DNA of 64,000 bases. It comes from Kroppenstedtia eburnea. GTDB lineage: Bacteria; Bacillota; Bacilli; Thermoactinomycetales; DSM-45169. The translations under genes and the position numbers were made by a program. The stretch covers positions 3,501,000 through 3,564,999 of the forward strand of contig NZ_CP048103.1 in the NCBI RefSeq assembly GCF_013282215.1. The letters run 5' to 3'. The first letter of the stretch is position 1; the number at the start of each line of letters is the position of its first letter. Positions 36,305 to 45,326 of the stretch are shown here, piece by piece. The notes under the pieces are model-generated. The model worked only from the letters and a program-made list of their open reading frames with translations. It did not search any database and was not told where the DNA came from.

Positions 36305-36757
36305 TCAGTTCTTCTCTTCCAAGACTTGTACGGAAAGAGTCGCCGTCACCTTCGGATGCAATTTCACAGGCACTTTGGTCACACCGAGAGTGCGGATGGG
36401 CTCACTCAGTTGAATCTTCTTTTTATCCACTTGAAGGCCGTGTTCCCTCTCCAGGTATTGGCTGATTTGTTTGGAAGTGATCGACCCGAACAGACGGCCG
36501 CCCTCTCCGGATTTGGTGTGGAGAGTGATCTCCGTCTGTTCCAACTTCTCCGCCAGCTGTCTGGACCGGGACAACTCTTCTTTCTTCCGTTCTTCTTCCC
36601 GTCGTTTCTGTTCTTTCAGGGTATTCAAATTGCCAGTGGAGGCTGCTACAGCCAATTTCCGGGGAATCAGGAAATTGCGGGCATACCCTTCGGAGACTTC
36701 CTTCACTTCCCCCTTTTTCCCCTGGCCTTTGACATCCTGTTGAAAGATCACTTTCAC
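36305..36757 (-). CDS. rplI: Ribosomal protein bL9
   Basis: 150 residues. The N-terminus KVIFQQDVKGQGKKGEVKEV, the NFLIPRKLA block, the long Glu/Arg-rich connecting helix and the C-terminal LFGSITSKQIS domain are typical. A two-domain protein at the L1 stalk base. Its start overlaps the gdpP stop by four bases. Confidence 0.98.
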   Translation of the reverse strand: MKVIFQQDVKGQGKKGEVKEVSEGYARNFLIPRKLAVAASTGNLNTLKEQKRREEERKKEELSRSRQLAEKLEQTEITLHTKSGEGGRLFGSITSKQISQYLEREHGLQVDKKKIQLSEPIRTLGVTKVPVKLHPKVTATLSVQVLEEKN

Positions 36758-38715
36758 TCGACGTCGCCCCCTTCTTCCTCACAATACTCGCTCAATACCT
36801 CCAGCAGGCGCTGTCGCGCTTCCGGCAGGGTCACTCCCTCGAACTGTACCGCCGCATTGGTCAAGTGTCCCCCGCCGCCGAGGGATTCCATGATCAACTG
36901 AACATTGGGCTCCCCCAAGGAACGGGCACTGATTGCCACCTTGCCGTCGTCCCTCAACCCGATGACAAAGGAGGCACTGATCCCTTTCATATTGAGCAAT
37001 GTGTCTGCCGCCTGGGCAATGGTGAGCTGGTCATACCGCTCATCCTTTTCCCCGCTGGCGATCGCAATTTTATCGTATACCACTTCCGTATTTTTGACAA
37101 TCTCGGCCCGCTTGACGAAACGGAAAAGATCTTCCTTCAACAGAGTTTGAACCAGCGCCAGATCGGCTCCGTGCCGGCGGAGAAAAGAAGCCGCTTCAAA
37201 GGTTCGGGATCCCGACCGGAAAGCGAAGCTTTTGGTGTCCACCACAATGCCCGACAACAGGGCGGTGGTCTCCAAAGGTTCAATGGTCAACCGTTCATCC
37301 TGGTACTGTAACAACTCCGTCACCAATTCACTGGTGGAGGAGGCATAAGGTTCCAGGTATACCAAGACCGGATCTTTGACAAATTCCTCCCCGCGACGAT
37401 GATGGTCAATCACCACCACCCGCTCCGACCGTTCCACCAGCCGGGGTTCAATGGTCAAAGATGGCTTATGGGTATCCACCAGAATGAGCAGGGTACTCTT
37501 TCCTGCGAGGGAAAGGGCCTTATCCGGCGGGATAAAAGCTTCCTCCAGAGAACGATGTTCCGAGATGGCCGCCATCAGGGCATCGATGGAAGGGTTGGAG
37601 TCCTTTAAAATGATATATCCCTCCCGATCAGCCATCCGAACCGCCCGCAGGACACCGATCGCCGCTCCCACCGCATCCATATCCGGTTGATCGTGACCCA
37701 TGATCAGCACCCGTTCACTGTCCCGGATCAGATTGGTGAGTGCATAGGAGATCACCCGGGCCCGCACCCGGGTCCGCTTCTCAACCGCATTGGTTTTGCC
37801 CCCGAAAAACACCACCCGGTCCTTTTGCTGGACTGCCGCCTGATCCCCGCCCCGTGCCAGAGCAATATCCAGGGCCGCCTCCGCCGCATGTGTCTGCTCC
37901 ACGACCGAAGAACGGAAAGTGGCGACACCGATGCTCAGCGTAATCGGGATTTTGTTGTGTTGAGTCATCTCCCGTACCACATCCAGGATGTCAAAACGGT
38001 TCCGGATCAGGCGCTCCAGTGTTTCCCGGCGAAACACCATGAAATATTTCTCCGCATCAAACTTCTTGAGGGTGATATCCTGTTTCTGTGCCCAACGGGT
38101 GATCGCCGACTGGACATCAGTCAAAAGCAGAGTCCGCTCCTGGTCATCCAAGCCCGCCCCCGCTTCCTCAAAGTTGTCCATATGAAGAAAGCCGACGATA
38201 TTCTGTTCCCGTTCATATCGTTCTCTCAACTCTTCCAACCGGGTGATCTCCCGAAAAAAATACAGCCGCTCTTTAGGATCATGAACCACTTCAAAGCTCC
38301 TGTTGTTCAAGTGGAGCTTCCCCGTTTCGTTTTCGTCACGGTCCAAGTCAGGAAATACATCGGTCACAGCCCATCCGACGAGGGAATCCTTGTCCGCCAT
38401 CCCTTTGATGAACGGATTGTGCCAGACCACCTGGCCTTTCCGGTCATAAAGGAGGATTCCCACAGGCATCTCGTCAAAGGCGGTTTGGTTGGCCCCCTTC
38501 ACCCGCTGGGAAAGGGTCTGCACATATTCGTTGAACTCGTGTCTGAATTGTTTTTCCGCCCGGTAGAGCACATATCCCAACAACAGATAAAAGAAGAGTC
38601 CGATCAAGGCGAAGGCCCAGTTGTAGGTGGACAGAAGGGCGATCAACACCAAACTGAAACACATGGCCAGCACCATGTGATAACCGTGCCACCGTTTCGT
38701 GATAAAATTCGGCAT
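36754..38715 (-). CDS. gdpP: Cyclic-di-AMP phosphodiesterase GdpP (YybT)
   Basis: 653 residues (Bacillus 659). Two membrane segments in the first 55 residues, a PAS domain (about 85-150), a degenerate GGDEF domain (about 175-300), then the DHH/DHHA1 phosphodiesterase with MGHDQPDMDAVGAAIG near residue 340, VIDHHRRG, and GGGGHLTNAA near residue 605. It hydrolyses c-di-AMP to pApA and so affects osmolyte and wall homeostasis. It is coupled to rplI by overlap and follows yybS. Confidence 0.97.
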   Translation of the reverse strand: MPNFITKRWHGYHMVLAMCFSLVLIALLSTYNWAFALIGLFFYLLLGYVLYRAEKQFRHEFNEYVQTLSQRVKGANQTAFDEMPVGILLYDRKGQVVWHNPFIKGMADKDSLVGWAVTDVFPDLDRDENETGKLHLNNRSFEVVHDPKERLYFFREITRLEELRERYEREQNIVGFLHMDNFEEAGAGLDDQERTLLLTDVQSAITRWAQKQDITLKKFDAEKYFMVFRRETLERLIRNRFDILDVVREMTQHNKIPITLSIGVATFRSSVVEQTHAAEAALDIALARGGDQAAVQQKDRVVFFGGKTNAVEKRTRVRARVISYALTNLIRDSERVLIMGHDQPDMDAVGAAIGVLRAVRMADREGYIILKDSNPSIDALMAAISEHRSLEEAFIPPDKALSLAGKSTLLILVDTHKPSLTIEPRLVERSERVVVIDHHRRGEEFVKDPVLVYLEPYASSTSELVTELLQYQDERLTIEPLETTALLSGIVVDTKSFAFRSGSRTFEAASFLRRHGADLALVQTLLKEDLFRFVKRAEIVKNTEVVYDKIAIASGEKDERYDQLTIAQAADTLLNMKGISASFVIGLRDDGKVAISARSLGEPNVQLIMESLGGGGHLTNAAVQFEGVTLPEARQRLLEVLSEYCEEEGGDVE

Positions 38716-38837
38716 GATGACCTCCCCTTACACCGGAACCCGTGTTTAAAAAGATATTCTTTTCTATTTTACCCCAGTTGGAGGTGTTTTCATAGGGAAG
38801 AGCCCGGGATTTCCGTCAGCCGGGAACCCTTGAAAAG

Positions 38838-39752
38838 TCACTCTCTTTTACTGTCCATCCTCTTCCGGATCTCACTGCCCGTATCCATGACCCCCATCAG
38901 ATGGACAACCACGGTAAACAGGGAAATCACCAGGGAGCCAAGTGAAATGAAAACCATCCAACCCTTCCCTTTCCCCGATCGGTGAAGGAGCCAGGCGATG
39001 AAAGAAAGCCCCTGGATATAAAAGAGAAAGAAGAGCACGGTTATCACATTGGCCGGAATCCAGGCGGACGACTCTCCCCCGGCTCCGAAAATAAGAAACA
39101 GGAGGAGAGACACGAGATAGAAATAGAAGAAGGAACGAGGCAGACGCCACTCTCTGAATGGGGGCAAATATTTCCCGGGCAATCCATGACGGCTGAGCCA
39201 TTTGCGGGCCACCACCAGATTGAGCAACGGAACGGGGACGGCCAGCATGAAGAGCATGGACGGAATCACCGCGGCCACATAGGGAATCAAATCCGTTACG
39301 GATTCCACCCCGTAAAGGCGGAACCATTCCCCGTTCCGCTGCCACTCTTCCGCCAGATAGCTGCCCAACCGATTCTGCAGATCAAAATAATGGGATGCCG
39401 CCAACATCAGGACCAAAAGACTGATCCCCACTGTCGTCAACCCTCCCAACACCACATCCGTCCCGGAAGTGTCAGGGCGCCGGTACAACAGACCCATGAC
39501 CACCCCGACCGCCGCCACCAATAAAACAGCCCCCGGATAGAAGGGATGACCGGTGATCGCCAGAAGGGAAAACGTGACGAGAAGAGTTGGGAAGATCGCG
39601 GAGGACCAACCGTTTTTTGCTGTCTGAAGAATGAAAGGAAGGGGGAGGAGCCAGATCGTCAGGATGTTCAGTGGAGTCAACAATGAGAAGACGATGAGCA
39701 GGAACAGCATTGTGGTGATCAGTCCGTCACGGACGTCTGGAATACGGGGCAA
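38838..39752 (-). CDS. yybS: YybS-family membrane protein (DUF2232)
   Basis: 304 residues with about eight hydrophobic segments, such as DGLITTMLFLLIVFSL, FPTLLVTFSLLAIT and GISLLVLMLAASHYF. Family and position between the mazG-like gene and gdpP match Bacillus YybS; its role is unknown, possibly an ECF-like substrate component. The C-terminus ends in a charged tail. Confidence 0.88.
   Translation of the reverse strand: MPRIPDVRDGLITTMLFLLIVFSLLTPLNILTIWLLPLPFILQTAKNGWSSAIFPTLLVTFSLLAITGHPFYPGAVLLVAAVGVVMGLLYRRPDTSGTDVVLGGLTTVGISLLVLMLAASHYFDLQNRLGSYLAEEWQRNGEWFRLYGVESVTDLIPYVAAVIPSMLFMLAVPVPLLNLVVARKWLSRHGLPGKYLPPFREWRLPRSFFYFYLVSLLLFLIFGAGGESSAWIPANVITVLFFLFYIQGLSFIAWLLHRSGKGKGWMVFISLGSLVISLFTVVVHLMGVMDTGSEIRKRMDSKRE
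39170..39183. promoter_or_regulatory. Candidate Noc-binding site
   Basis: ATTTCCCGGGCAAT differs by one base from the Bacillus Noc site ATTTCCCGGGAAAT. It is a single hit inside yybS, so chance is possible. Confidence 0.25.
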
Positions 39753-39759
39753 ACCCGGT

Positions 39760-40071
39760 TCACCTCTTGTTAATGTATTCTTCCAACTGGGAGAGATCGC
39801 CGTACCAATCTTCCAACTGGTGACGTTCCCTTGCGTGTTCCCGAAGTTTTCTCGTCACCGCCTGATCCACTTCCCGGAAAGAAAATCCCACCCGTCGGGC
39901 AAGAACATAGGTGGCAACCACCAGGCTGGCCAGGCTGTCGGAAATGAGAGATTGGTTCGCCGTATGCAATCCCTTGTACAGATTCGCAATTTGATCCAGA
40001 ATTTCGGTTTTCAACCATTCGATCGCTTTCATGCTTTTTGCGATGTGCATGCTTCGCTCCGGCCTGCTCAT
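39760..40071 (-). CDS. MazG-like family protein
   Basis: 103 residues. ATG 40071 follows GAGGGGTG; a GTG three codons earlier is too close to that site. All-helical, with AIEWLKTEILDQIANLYKG and the SDSLASLVVATYVLARR block as in the short MazG-like family encoded near yybS in Bacilli. The EExxE metal motif of true MazG pyrophosphatases is not obvious, so enzymatic activity is uncertain. It precedes yybS by seven bases. Confidence 0.8.
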   Translation of the reverse strand: MSRPERSMHIAKSMKAIEWLKTEILDQIANLYKGLHTANQSLISDSLASLVVATYVLARRVGFSFREVDQAVTRKLREHARERHQLEDWYGDLSQLEEYINKR

Positions 40072-40167
40072 GGATTCCACACCCCTCGAAAAAGCTTGGA
40101 CTCAGGTGCTAGTTTCAACAATCACCTGTTATTTTCCTTCTTTTCCCGAGGGAAACGGCAATCACCA

Positions 40168-40203
40168 AATAAAAAGAAGGAGCGCACACGCCCCTTCTTT
40201 CGG
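40168..40203 (-). terminator. Terminator of the rpsF-ssb-rpsR operon
   Basis: On the minus strand AAGAAGGGGCG-tgtg-CGCTCCTTCTT is followed by TTTATTT, directly after rpsR. Confidence 0.88.
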
Positions 40204-40208
40204 CCTTA

Positions 40209-40436
40209 TCAGTCCGTGGTGTACGGCAACAAAGCCATTTGCCGGGCACGTTTGATTGCCCGGGTCAACTGCCGCTGATATTTGGAAGATGTCCCCGTCA
40301 CCCGGCGGGGCAGAATTTTGCCCCGTTCGCTGATGAACTTCCGGAGCAGGTCCACATCCTTGTAGTCAATGTATTCGATCTTGTTGACTGTGAAAAAACA
40401 GACTTTCCGGCGCTTATTACCGCGACGGCGGGCCAT
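40209..40436 (-). CDS. rpsR: Ribosomal protein bS18
   Basis: 75 residues. Contains [17 protein letters not shown], the [12 protein letters not shown] block and the end RQMALLPYT, all family hallmarks. It forms a heterodimer with bS6 on the 30S platform and, with bS6, can bind the rpsF leader. Last gene of the rpsF-ssb-rpsR operon. Confidence 0.98.
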   Translation of the reverse strand: MARRRGNKRRKVCFFTVNKIEYIDYKDVDLLRKFISERGKILPRRVTGTSSKYQRQLTRAIKRARQMALLPYTTD

Positions 40437-40483
40437 GGAAAGACCCCCTTTCCTGTAAGAGTTTCACTGGGTCCCACAACGGT

Positions 40484-40948
40484 TCAAAAGGGCAGATCAT
40501 CATCGGAAATGTCGATCGGTTTACCGTCATCCGCAAAGGGATCGGTGGAGGGGCCCCGATTGTCCTGGTTCTTTTCGAAACCGCTGTTGCCATAATCCTG
40601 GTTGTATCCGGAACCTGAACCGGCTTGAGACCGCGACTCCAAAAATTGGACATTTTCGGCGACCACTTCCGCCACCTTGATCCGACGGCCTTCCTGATTT
40701 TCGTAACTGCGGATCTGAAGACGCCCTTCCACGGCGACGAGGCGTCCCTTTTTCATGTAATTGGCCACAGTTTCCGCCAGTTGGCGCCAAGCCACGATAT
40801 CGATGAAGTCCGCTTCCCGGTCTCCCTGCTGGTTGGTAAAACGGCGGTTGACCGCCAAATTGAAACTGGTCACCGCCACACCTCCGGGAGTGTAGCGAAG
40901 TTCAGGGTCCCTGGTCAACCGGCCGATCAGAACCACTCTGTTTAACAT
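40484..40948 (-). CDS. ssb: Single-stranded DNA-binding protein
   Basis: 154 residues from ATG 40948, preceded by GGAGGGG; a TTG two codons earlier is not needed. The OB-fold N-terminal 105 residues begin [21 protein letters not shown] Gly/Asn/Gln-rich disordered linker follows, then the acidic tip DISDDDLPF that binds partner proteins. It is located between rpsF and rpsR as in Bacillus, which couples SSB supply to ribosome synthesis. Confidence 0.98.
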   Translation of the reverse strand: MLNRVVLIGRLTRDPELRYTPGGVAVTSFNLAVNRRFTNQQGDREADFIDIVAWRQLAETVANYMKKGRLVAVEGRLQIRSYENQEGRRIKVAEVVAENVQFLESRSQAGSGSGYNQDYGNSGFEKNQDNRGPSTDPFADDGKPIDISDDDLPF

Positions 40949-40993
40949 CGGCAACCCCTCCCTAAAGCCGATTTTGGTTCCGTGACATGCCCC

Positions 40994-41287
40994 TTACTTT
41001 TTGTCGTCAATGTTGATCACCATGTGGCGAATCACATCATCATCCAGCTTCAGTTGACGTTCCAGTTCGTTTACGGTGTCAACGGTGCCGTTGAAGGTCG
41101 CCACGGTGTAAATGCCTTCGCGGTGGTCATCGATCAGATAGGCCAGACGGCGCTTGCCGAAATGCTCCATCTCGACGGATTCCCCGCCGTTGTCAGCGAT
41201 GATTCCCCGGAATTTCTCACGGTTGGCATTGCTTTTTTCCTCGTCCAGTTCCGGACGCAGGATATACATCAGCTCGTACTTGTGCAT
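40994..41287 (-). CDS. rpsF: Ribosomal protein bS6
   Basis: 97 residues from ATG 41287, with AAAAGGAGGTG upstream. MHKYELMYILRPELDEE and the FGKRRLAYLIDDHREG block are typical. First gene of the operon; the leader carries an RNA element resembling the S6:S18-binding site. Confidence 0.98.
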   Translation of the reverse strand: MHKYELMYILRPELDEEKSNANREKFRGIIADNGGESVEMEHFGKRRLAYLIDDHREGIYTVATFNGTVDTVNELERQLKLDDDVIRHMVINIDDKK

Positions 41288-41305
41288 GCTGTTCCACCTC
41301 CTTTT

Positions 41306-41353
41306 GGACTGAGACGGCCCCGCCTGATCTGCGGAGCAAGGAGTGAATAGTCC
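41306..41353 (-). promoter_or_regulatory. S6:S18-type leader RNA structure of rpsF
   Basis: On the minus strand the outer stem GGACT/AGTCC encloses GCTCCGC/GCGGGGC, with an unpaired CCGTC on the 3' side. A CCG bulge flanked by two stems is the described S6:S18 autoregulatory motif. It ends about 18 bases before the rpsF start. Confidence 0.6.
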
Positions 41354-41369
41354 ATATTCACGATACTGT

Positions 41370-41398
41370 ATTCTATCAAAGATACCTGAAGAAGGCAA
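41370..41398 (-). promoter_or_regulatory. sigma-A promoter of rpsF operon
   Basis: On the minus strand TTGCCT and TAGAAT are separated by 17 bases, placing transcription start just ahead of the leader structure. Confidence 0.65.
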
Positions 41399-41411
41399 GG
41401 TCAACCGGTTT

Positions 41412-42512
41412 TTACACATTAAATCGAAAATGCATCACATCTCCGTCTTGCACCACATACTCCTTGCCTTCGGAACGGAGGAGCCCCTGCTCCCGGGCAC
41501 CGGCCAGAGAGCCGGATTGGACCAGATCTGTGAAAGAAACCACTTCCGCCCGGATAAATCCCCGCTCAAAGTCGGAGTGGATCACACCGGCGGCCTGCGG
41601 CGCCCGGGTTCCTTGCCGGACCGTCCAGGCCCGGACCTCTTTTTCCCCGGCGGTAAAATATGTGATCAGTCCCAACAGACGATAGGCTGCCGCCACCAGA
41701 CGATCCAGCCCGGATGCGGACAGTCCCAGCTCAGACAGGAATTGATCCCTCTCTTCCCCTTCCAGCTCCGCAATCTCCGCCTCCAACTGGGCACTGATGG
41801 TCACCACCTCCGCCCCTTCCGCATCCGCCTGCTTGCGAAGGGCCCCGACATGGGGGTTGGCATCGGGATCGGCCACATCTTCTTCCGACACATTGGCGGC
41901 GTAAAGCATCTTCTTCAGGGTAAGCAGATTGAGGGAACGGATCCGTTCCAGCTCCTCCTCCTCCAGATTCAATCCCCGGGCCGGTTTTCCCTCTGCCAAA
42001 GTTTGTTGCAGTTTCTCCAAAACTTCGTGTTCCTTTTTCGCTTCGGCATCCCCGCTCCGTTTCTGGCGGGCGACCCGATCCAACCGCCGTTCCACGGTTT
42101 CGAGATCTGCCAGGACCAGCTCCAGATTGATGGTCTCCATATCTCCGGCAGGATCCACCCCGCCGGAGACATGGGTGATATTATCATCTTCAAAACAGCG
42201 GACCACGTGAATGATCGCATCCACTTCACGAATATGGGACAAAAACTGGTTGCCGAGGCCTTCTCCTTTGCTGGCACCTTTCACCAAACCCGCAATATCC
42301 GTAAATTGAAAGGATGTGGGGACGATCCGCTGGGGGTTGACGATCTCCGCCAACCGATTCATCCGTTCATCGGGAACATCCACCACTCCCACATTGGGAT
42401 CGATCGTGCAGAAGGGATAATTGGCCGATTCCGCACCGGCCCGGGTGATCGCGTTAAACAAGGTGGATTTGCCTACATTGGGCAGACCGACGATACCGGT
42501 TGTAAGCGACAT
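41412..42512 (-). CDS. ychF: Ribosome-binding ATPase YchF/EngD (Obg family)
   Basis: 366 residues, the usual length. G1 GLPNVGKST near residue 10, then the TDIAGLV G3 block, and the NVSEED region where canonical GTPases have NKxD, consistent with ATP preference in YchF. A coiled-coil insertion lies in the middle and a TGS-like domain at the C-terminus (ends [11 protein letters not shown]). It is a ribosome-associated ATPase linked to stress responses. It lies upstream of the rpsF promoter, as in Bacillus (YyaF). Confidence 0.97.
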   Translation of the reverse strand: MSLTTGIVGLPNVGKSTLFNAITRAGAESANYPFCTIDPNVGVVDVPDERMNRLAEIVNPQRIVPTSFQFTDIAGLVKGASKGEGLGNQFLSHIREVDAIIHVVRCFEDDNITHVSGGVDPAGDMETINLELVLADLETVERRLDRVARQKRSGDAEAKKEHEVLEKLQQTLAEGKPARGLNLEEEELERIRSLNLLTLKKMLYAANVSEEDVADPDANPHVGALRKQADAEGAEVVTISAQLEAEIAELEGEERDQFLSELGLSASGLDRLVAAAYRLLGLITYFTAGEKEVRAWTVRQGTRAPQAAGVIHSDFERGFIRAEVVSFTDLVQSGSLAGAREQGLLRSEGKEYVVQDGDVMHFRFNV

Positions 42513-42621
42513 GGGACATCAGCTCCTCTTTGTTTGATAGAAGGAAAGCGATCAATCACCCCCCAGGGGAGGGACCAAAACGAGTCTCCTTCGGCTATTT
42601 CCCTTGGAGGGTTAAATAATC

Positions 42622-43047
42622 AGGGTGTGTCTGGCAAATCCATATCTGGGGCCGGGCCGGTCGGGATGGAGTTTCACATTCCATTCCGTTGTTCTTGCGA
42701 GCCAAAATCACTCCATCTGAAACCCAACCCTCCCATAGCGAGACCGGGGAGCGAAGCGACCCTGGCGAGACTTGTACTGGTGAGTGCATAGCGAGACCGG
42801 GGAGCGAAGCGACCCTGGCGAGACTTGTACTGGTGAGTGCATAGCGAGACCGGGGAGCGAAGCGACCCTGGTGAGACTTGTACTCGTGAGTGCATAGCGA
42901 GACCGGGGAGCGAAGCGACCCTGGCGAGACTTGTGCCCTGTGGGTATGACGATGTTTTCACCACGCTTCCGGGACGGATCTTGTTTTGATGAAAGCCGGG
43001 TGGTACCGTCTTTCCTTAGACAACTTGAATGATCAGACATACCCTAA
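42622..43047. repeat. Dispersed palindromic repeat, long form with four tandem 53-bp units (copy 9)
   Basis: Runs from AGGGTGTGTCTGG to CAGACATACCCT, inverted ends of the long form. It contains the GAGTTTCACATTCC hairpin variant, four tandem copies of a 53-base unit starting at 42734, 42787, 42840 and 42893 (CATAGCGAGACCGGGGAGCG...), then GTGCCCTGTGGGTATGACG and the extended terminus. It fills much of the gap between ychF and the DUF951 gene. Confidence 0.9.
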
Positions 43048-43245
43048 GTTCTCAAGTACTCTATGAATGAATGGAACATGGCGTTTTAAAAGGGGAACAC
43101 CACAGGGAATACGGGATGATGCCACGGAGGGGCAGCCCGCGGAAAATCAGTAGGTCCCCTCACCGAAAAAAACACCGGATTGGGTTTTCCAAACCGGTAC
43201 AGGCCCGGGGTCATCGGACCCCGGTTGAAAAGGGTATGGATGTTT
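43048..43245. other. Intergenic, two hairpins
   Basis: Two inverted repeats are visible: ACCGGATTGG with CCAAACCGGT (43177-43201) and CCGGGGTC with GACCCCGG (43204-43224). Neither has a good T run; one probably terminates the DUF951 gene. No coding region seen. Confidence 0.4.
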
Positions 43246-43452
43246 TTACTCAGCTTCCGCCTCCCCATGAACCAAAATCCGCTTCATCCTTTTTTCAAAA
43301 CGGGAGCGCGGAAGCAATACACTGTGACCGCACCCCGTGCATTTCATCCGGATATCCATCCCCATCCGGATCACTTTCCAGGCATTGGTTCCACAGGGGT
43401 GCATCTTTTTCATCTCCACCACATCCCCGAGTTGAAAGCTTTTCCGCTCCAT
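43246..43452 (-). CDS. DUF951 protein
   Basis: 68 residues from ATG 43452 with GGGAGG upstream. MERKSFQLGDVVEMKKMHPCG and the CTGCGHSVLLPRSRFEKRMK end match the DUF951 family, encoded near ychF in many Firmicutes. Paired Cys suggest metal binding; function unknown. The 20 extra upstream codons are open but carry the ribosome site. Confidence 0.88.
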   Translation of the reverse strand: MERKSFQLGDVVEMKKMHPCGTNAWKVIRMGMDIRMKCTGCGHSVLLPRSRFEKRMKRILVHGEAEAE

Positions 43453-43508
43453 CGGCCACCGTCCTCCCTGTCTGTTGCCCCTTATTATAAAAAGTATGTC
43501 GGCGGATT

Positions 43509-44123
43509 TCAACGGGGGACCGCTTTGACTTCAGAGCGGAGGGAACGGAAGGATGTCAAAATTTCAGCAGTCAGATCATCCTGTGTTTCCCTCGGATTCC
43601 CTTCGGAGGAACCGGAGAGGAGCCCGCCAAACCGGATGCGGATTTTTGCTGGCCGAAGCCAACGACTGCCACGGGGAAGAGCCTCATCCGTTCCTTCGAT
43701 CACTACCGGGAGGATGGGAACCTGGGACCGGATCGCCAGCCAGGCGGCTCCATCTTTCAATTCTTTCAGCGGGTCCGACTCTCTCCGGCCTCCTTCGGGA
43801 AATATCCCCACCCTTTTCCCTTCCTTCAACAGTGCCAGGGCGGTCCGGAGGGAGCGAGTATCCACTCCCCCTCTGTTTACGGGAAAGGCACCCACCCGAT
43901 CCAAAAACCATCGACTCACCGGATGGGAGAAGGATTCCTCTTTGGCCATGAATGAAACCCGTCCCGGCAAGACCGCCGCAATATAAAAAGGATCCAGAAC
44001 ACTGATATGATTGCCCACCACCAAAAAGGGCTCCTTGGTCGGAACATGCTCCAACCCCTCAATCTCCAATCGATGGTAAAACCTCAGGAACAGCCGGATT
44101 CCCTTTTGAATCACGCGGTACAT
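43509..44123 (-). CDS. plsC: 1-acyl-sn-glycerol-3-phosphate acyltransferase
   Basis: 204 residues. The HX4D catalytic motif is NHISVLD near residue 40, the glycerol-3-phosphate motif is FPEGGRR near residue 105, and the LPVVIEGTDEALP block follows. It adds the second acyl chain to make phosphatidic acid at the membrane. The first 40 residues hold a short amphipathic helix instead of a full membrane segment. Confidence 0.92.
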   Translation of the reverse strand: MYRVIQKGIRLFLRFYHRLEIEGLEHVPTKEPFLVVGNHISVLDPFYIAAVLPGRVSFMAKEESFSHPVSRWFLDRVGAFPVNRGGVDTRSLRTALALLKEGKRVGIFPEGGRRESDPLKELKDGAAWLAIRSQVPILPVVIEGTDEALPRGSRWLRPAKIRIRFGGLLSGSSEGNPRETQDDLTAEILTSFRSLRSEVKAVPR

Positions 44124-44190
44124 TCAGTTCTCCCTCCCCTTGTGTTCCCTGCTATATTGTACCCGAGCAAGGGGCGGATTCCCAGCCGAT

Positions 44191-45228
44191 TCATTGTTCC
44201 TTGGTGAAGGGATAGAGAAGGATCATCGTCAGGATCAACAGGTTGATCACACCATAGAGAGGGTACAACAGGGTGACCAGGTTGGAAAAACCCAACCGGC
44301 TGACCGGCACCAGCAACAGGATCACCACCCCACCGATCATCCAGGGGGGGAATGACAGATAATCCGACAGGCGGAAAGCCAAACCGTGAACATTGCTGAC
44401 CGCCGTCGTATAGATGGCCAGCCATAGGATCAATGAGATGGTGGCCACCCAAAGATCGGAATAGTCACGCACCAGGGCAAACAAGGGGATTTCATACTGG
44501 GAAACAAGACTTTCCACTCGCATCAGTGAATAATTATACAGACTGGCCAACAGACCCAGACACAGGCAACTGACCCCTCCCGACACCCAGATCTCTGCCG
44601 GGTGCTGAATATGTCTGCCCATGGTGGACAGTACAGCCAGCAAAGACAAGATATTAAAGGCGGTATAAGTGATCGCCGATGGCCAGACGGGAAGAGTGGG
44701 TGGATCCCCCTCCTCTGCAGCAAACACCCATCCGGCCCCCTGCAGAAATTGGAGGCAAACCACCACTAAGACTGTGACCATGACAGGAATTAAAAGGGCA
44801 TTCATCGACATCAACCCTTTGAGATCAAAGAGGAGGATCCCGATCACCGCCACCGCCATCACCCAAATTCCCATGGTGAAGGAACCGTTCCACTGTTGAA
44901 ATGTGGCCCCGCTTCCGGCCACCATAACCAGCGTGCTGGTCGTGAGGAATACCATCACCAGATAGTCAAACAGACGGGCCAGCCGAACGCCGAGCACGTG
45001 AACCAACACTTCTGAATAGTGCTGGGTTTTCTCCTTCCAACTGATTTGAAGGATGATCACACTGGCCGCAAACAGCAGCAGTGTGGCCAGAACAATGCTG
45101 GGACTGCTCTCCTTCCCGTAAGAACCGAAAAACTCCCATATCTCCCGACCCGATGCAAATCCGGCTCCAATGGTGGTGCCTATGATGGTCATACTGATTT
45201 TGAGGGAGTTCCACAGGTTGAACCGCAT
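44191..45228 (-). CDS. YkvI-like membrane transporter
   Basis: 345 residues from ATG 45228 with AAGGGGG upstream. About ten membrane segments. The N-terminal MTIIGTTIGAGFASGREIWEFF, with a broken helix as in LeuT/APC-fold transporters, is typical of the YkvI family. The substrate is unknown. The gene is divergent from yyaC. Confidence 0.82.
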   Translation of the reverse strand: MRFNLWNSLKISMTIIGTTIGAGFASGREIWEFFGSYGKESSPSIVLATLLLFAASVIILQISWKEKTQHYSEVLVHVLGVRLARLFDYLVMVFLTTSTLVMVAGSGATFQQWNGSFTMGIWVMAVAVIGILLFDLKGLMSMNALLIPVMVTVLVVVCLQFLQGAGWVFAAEEGDPPTLPVWPSAITYTAFNILSLLAVLSTMGRHIQHPAEIWVSGGVSCLCLGLLASLYNYSLMRVESLVSQYEIPLFALVRDYSDLWVATISLILWLAIYTTAVSNVHGLAFRLSDYLSFPPWMIGGVVILLLVPVSRLGFSNLVTLLYPLYGVINLLILTMILLYPFTKEQ

Positions 45229-45326
45229 ACCGATCCCCCTTGTCCGGGTTGTCCCTACATGTATATTTCCTGTTCTCCATCCGTATACTGGTAAGGATTT
45301 GAATTCCCTTTCGGAGGTTGACTGCC

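Noticed and set aside
42734..42945. CRISPR-like tandem repeats
   Set aside because: Units are directly abutting with no unique spacers and no cas genes nearby.
42985..43025. GGGTGGTACCGTC resembling the T-box antiterminator motif GGGTGGTACCGCG
   Set aside because: It is part of the long form of the dispersed repeat. In copy 10 the same place reads GGGTGTTACCGTC, no stem I or terminator follows, and no aminoacyl-tRNA synthetase or amino acid gene is downstream.
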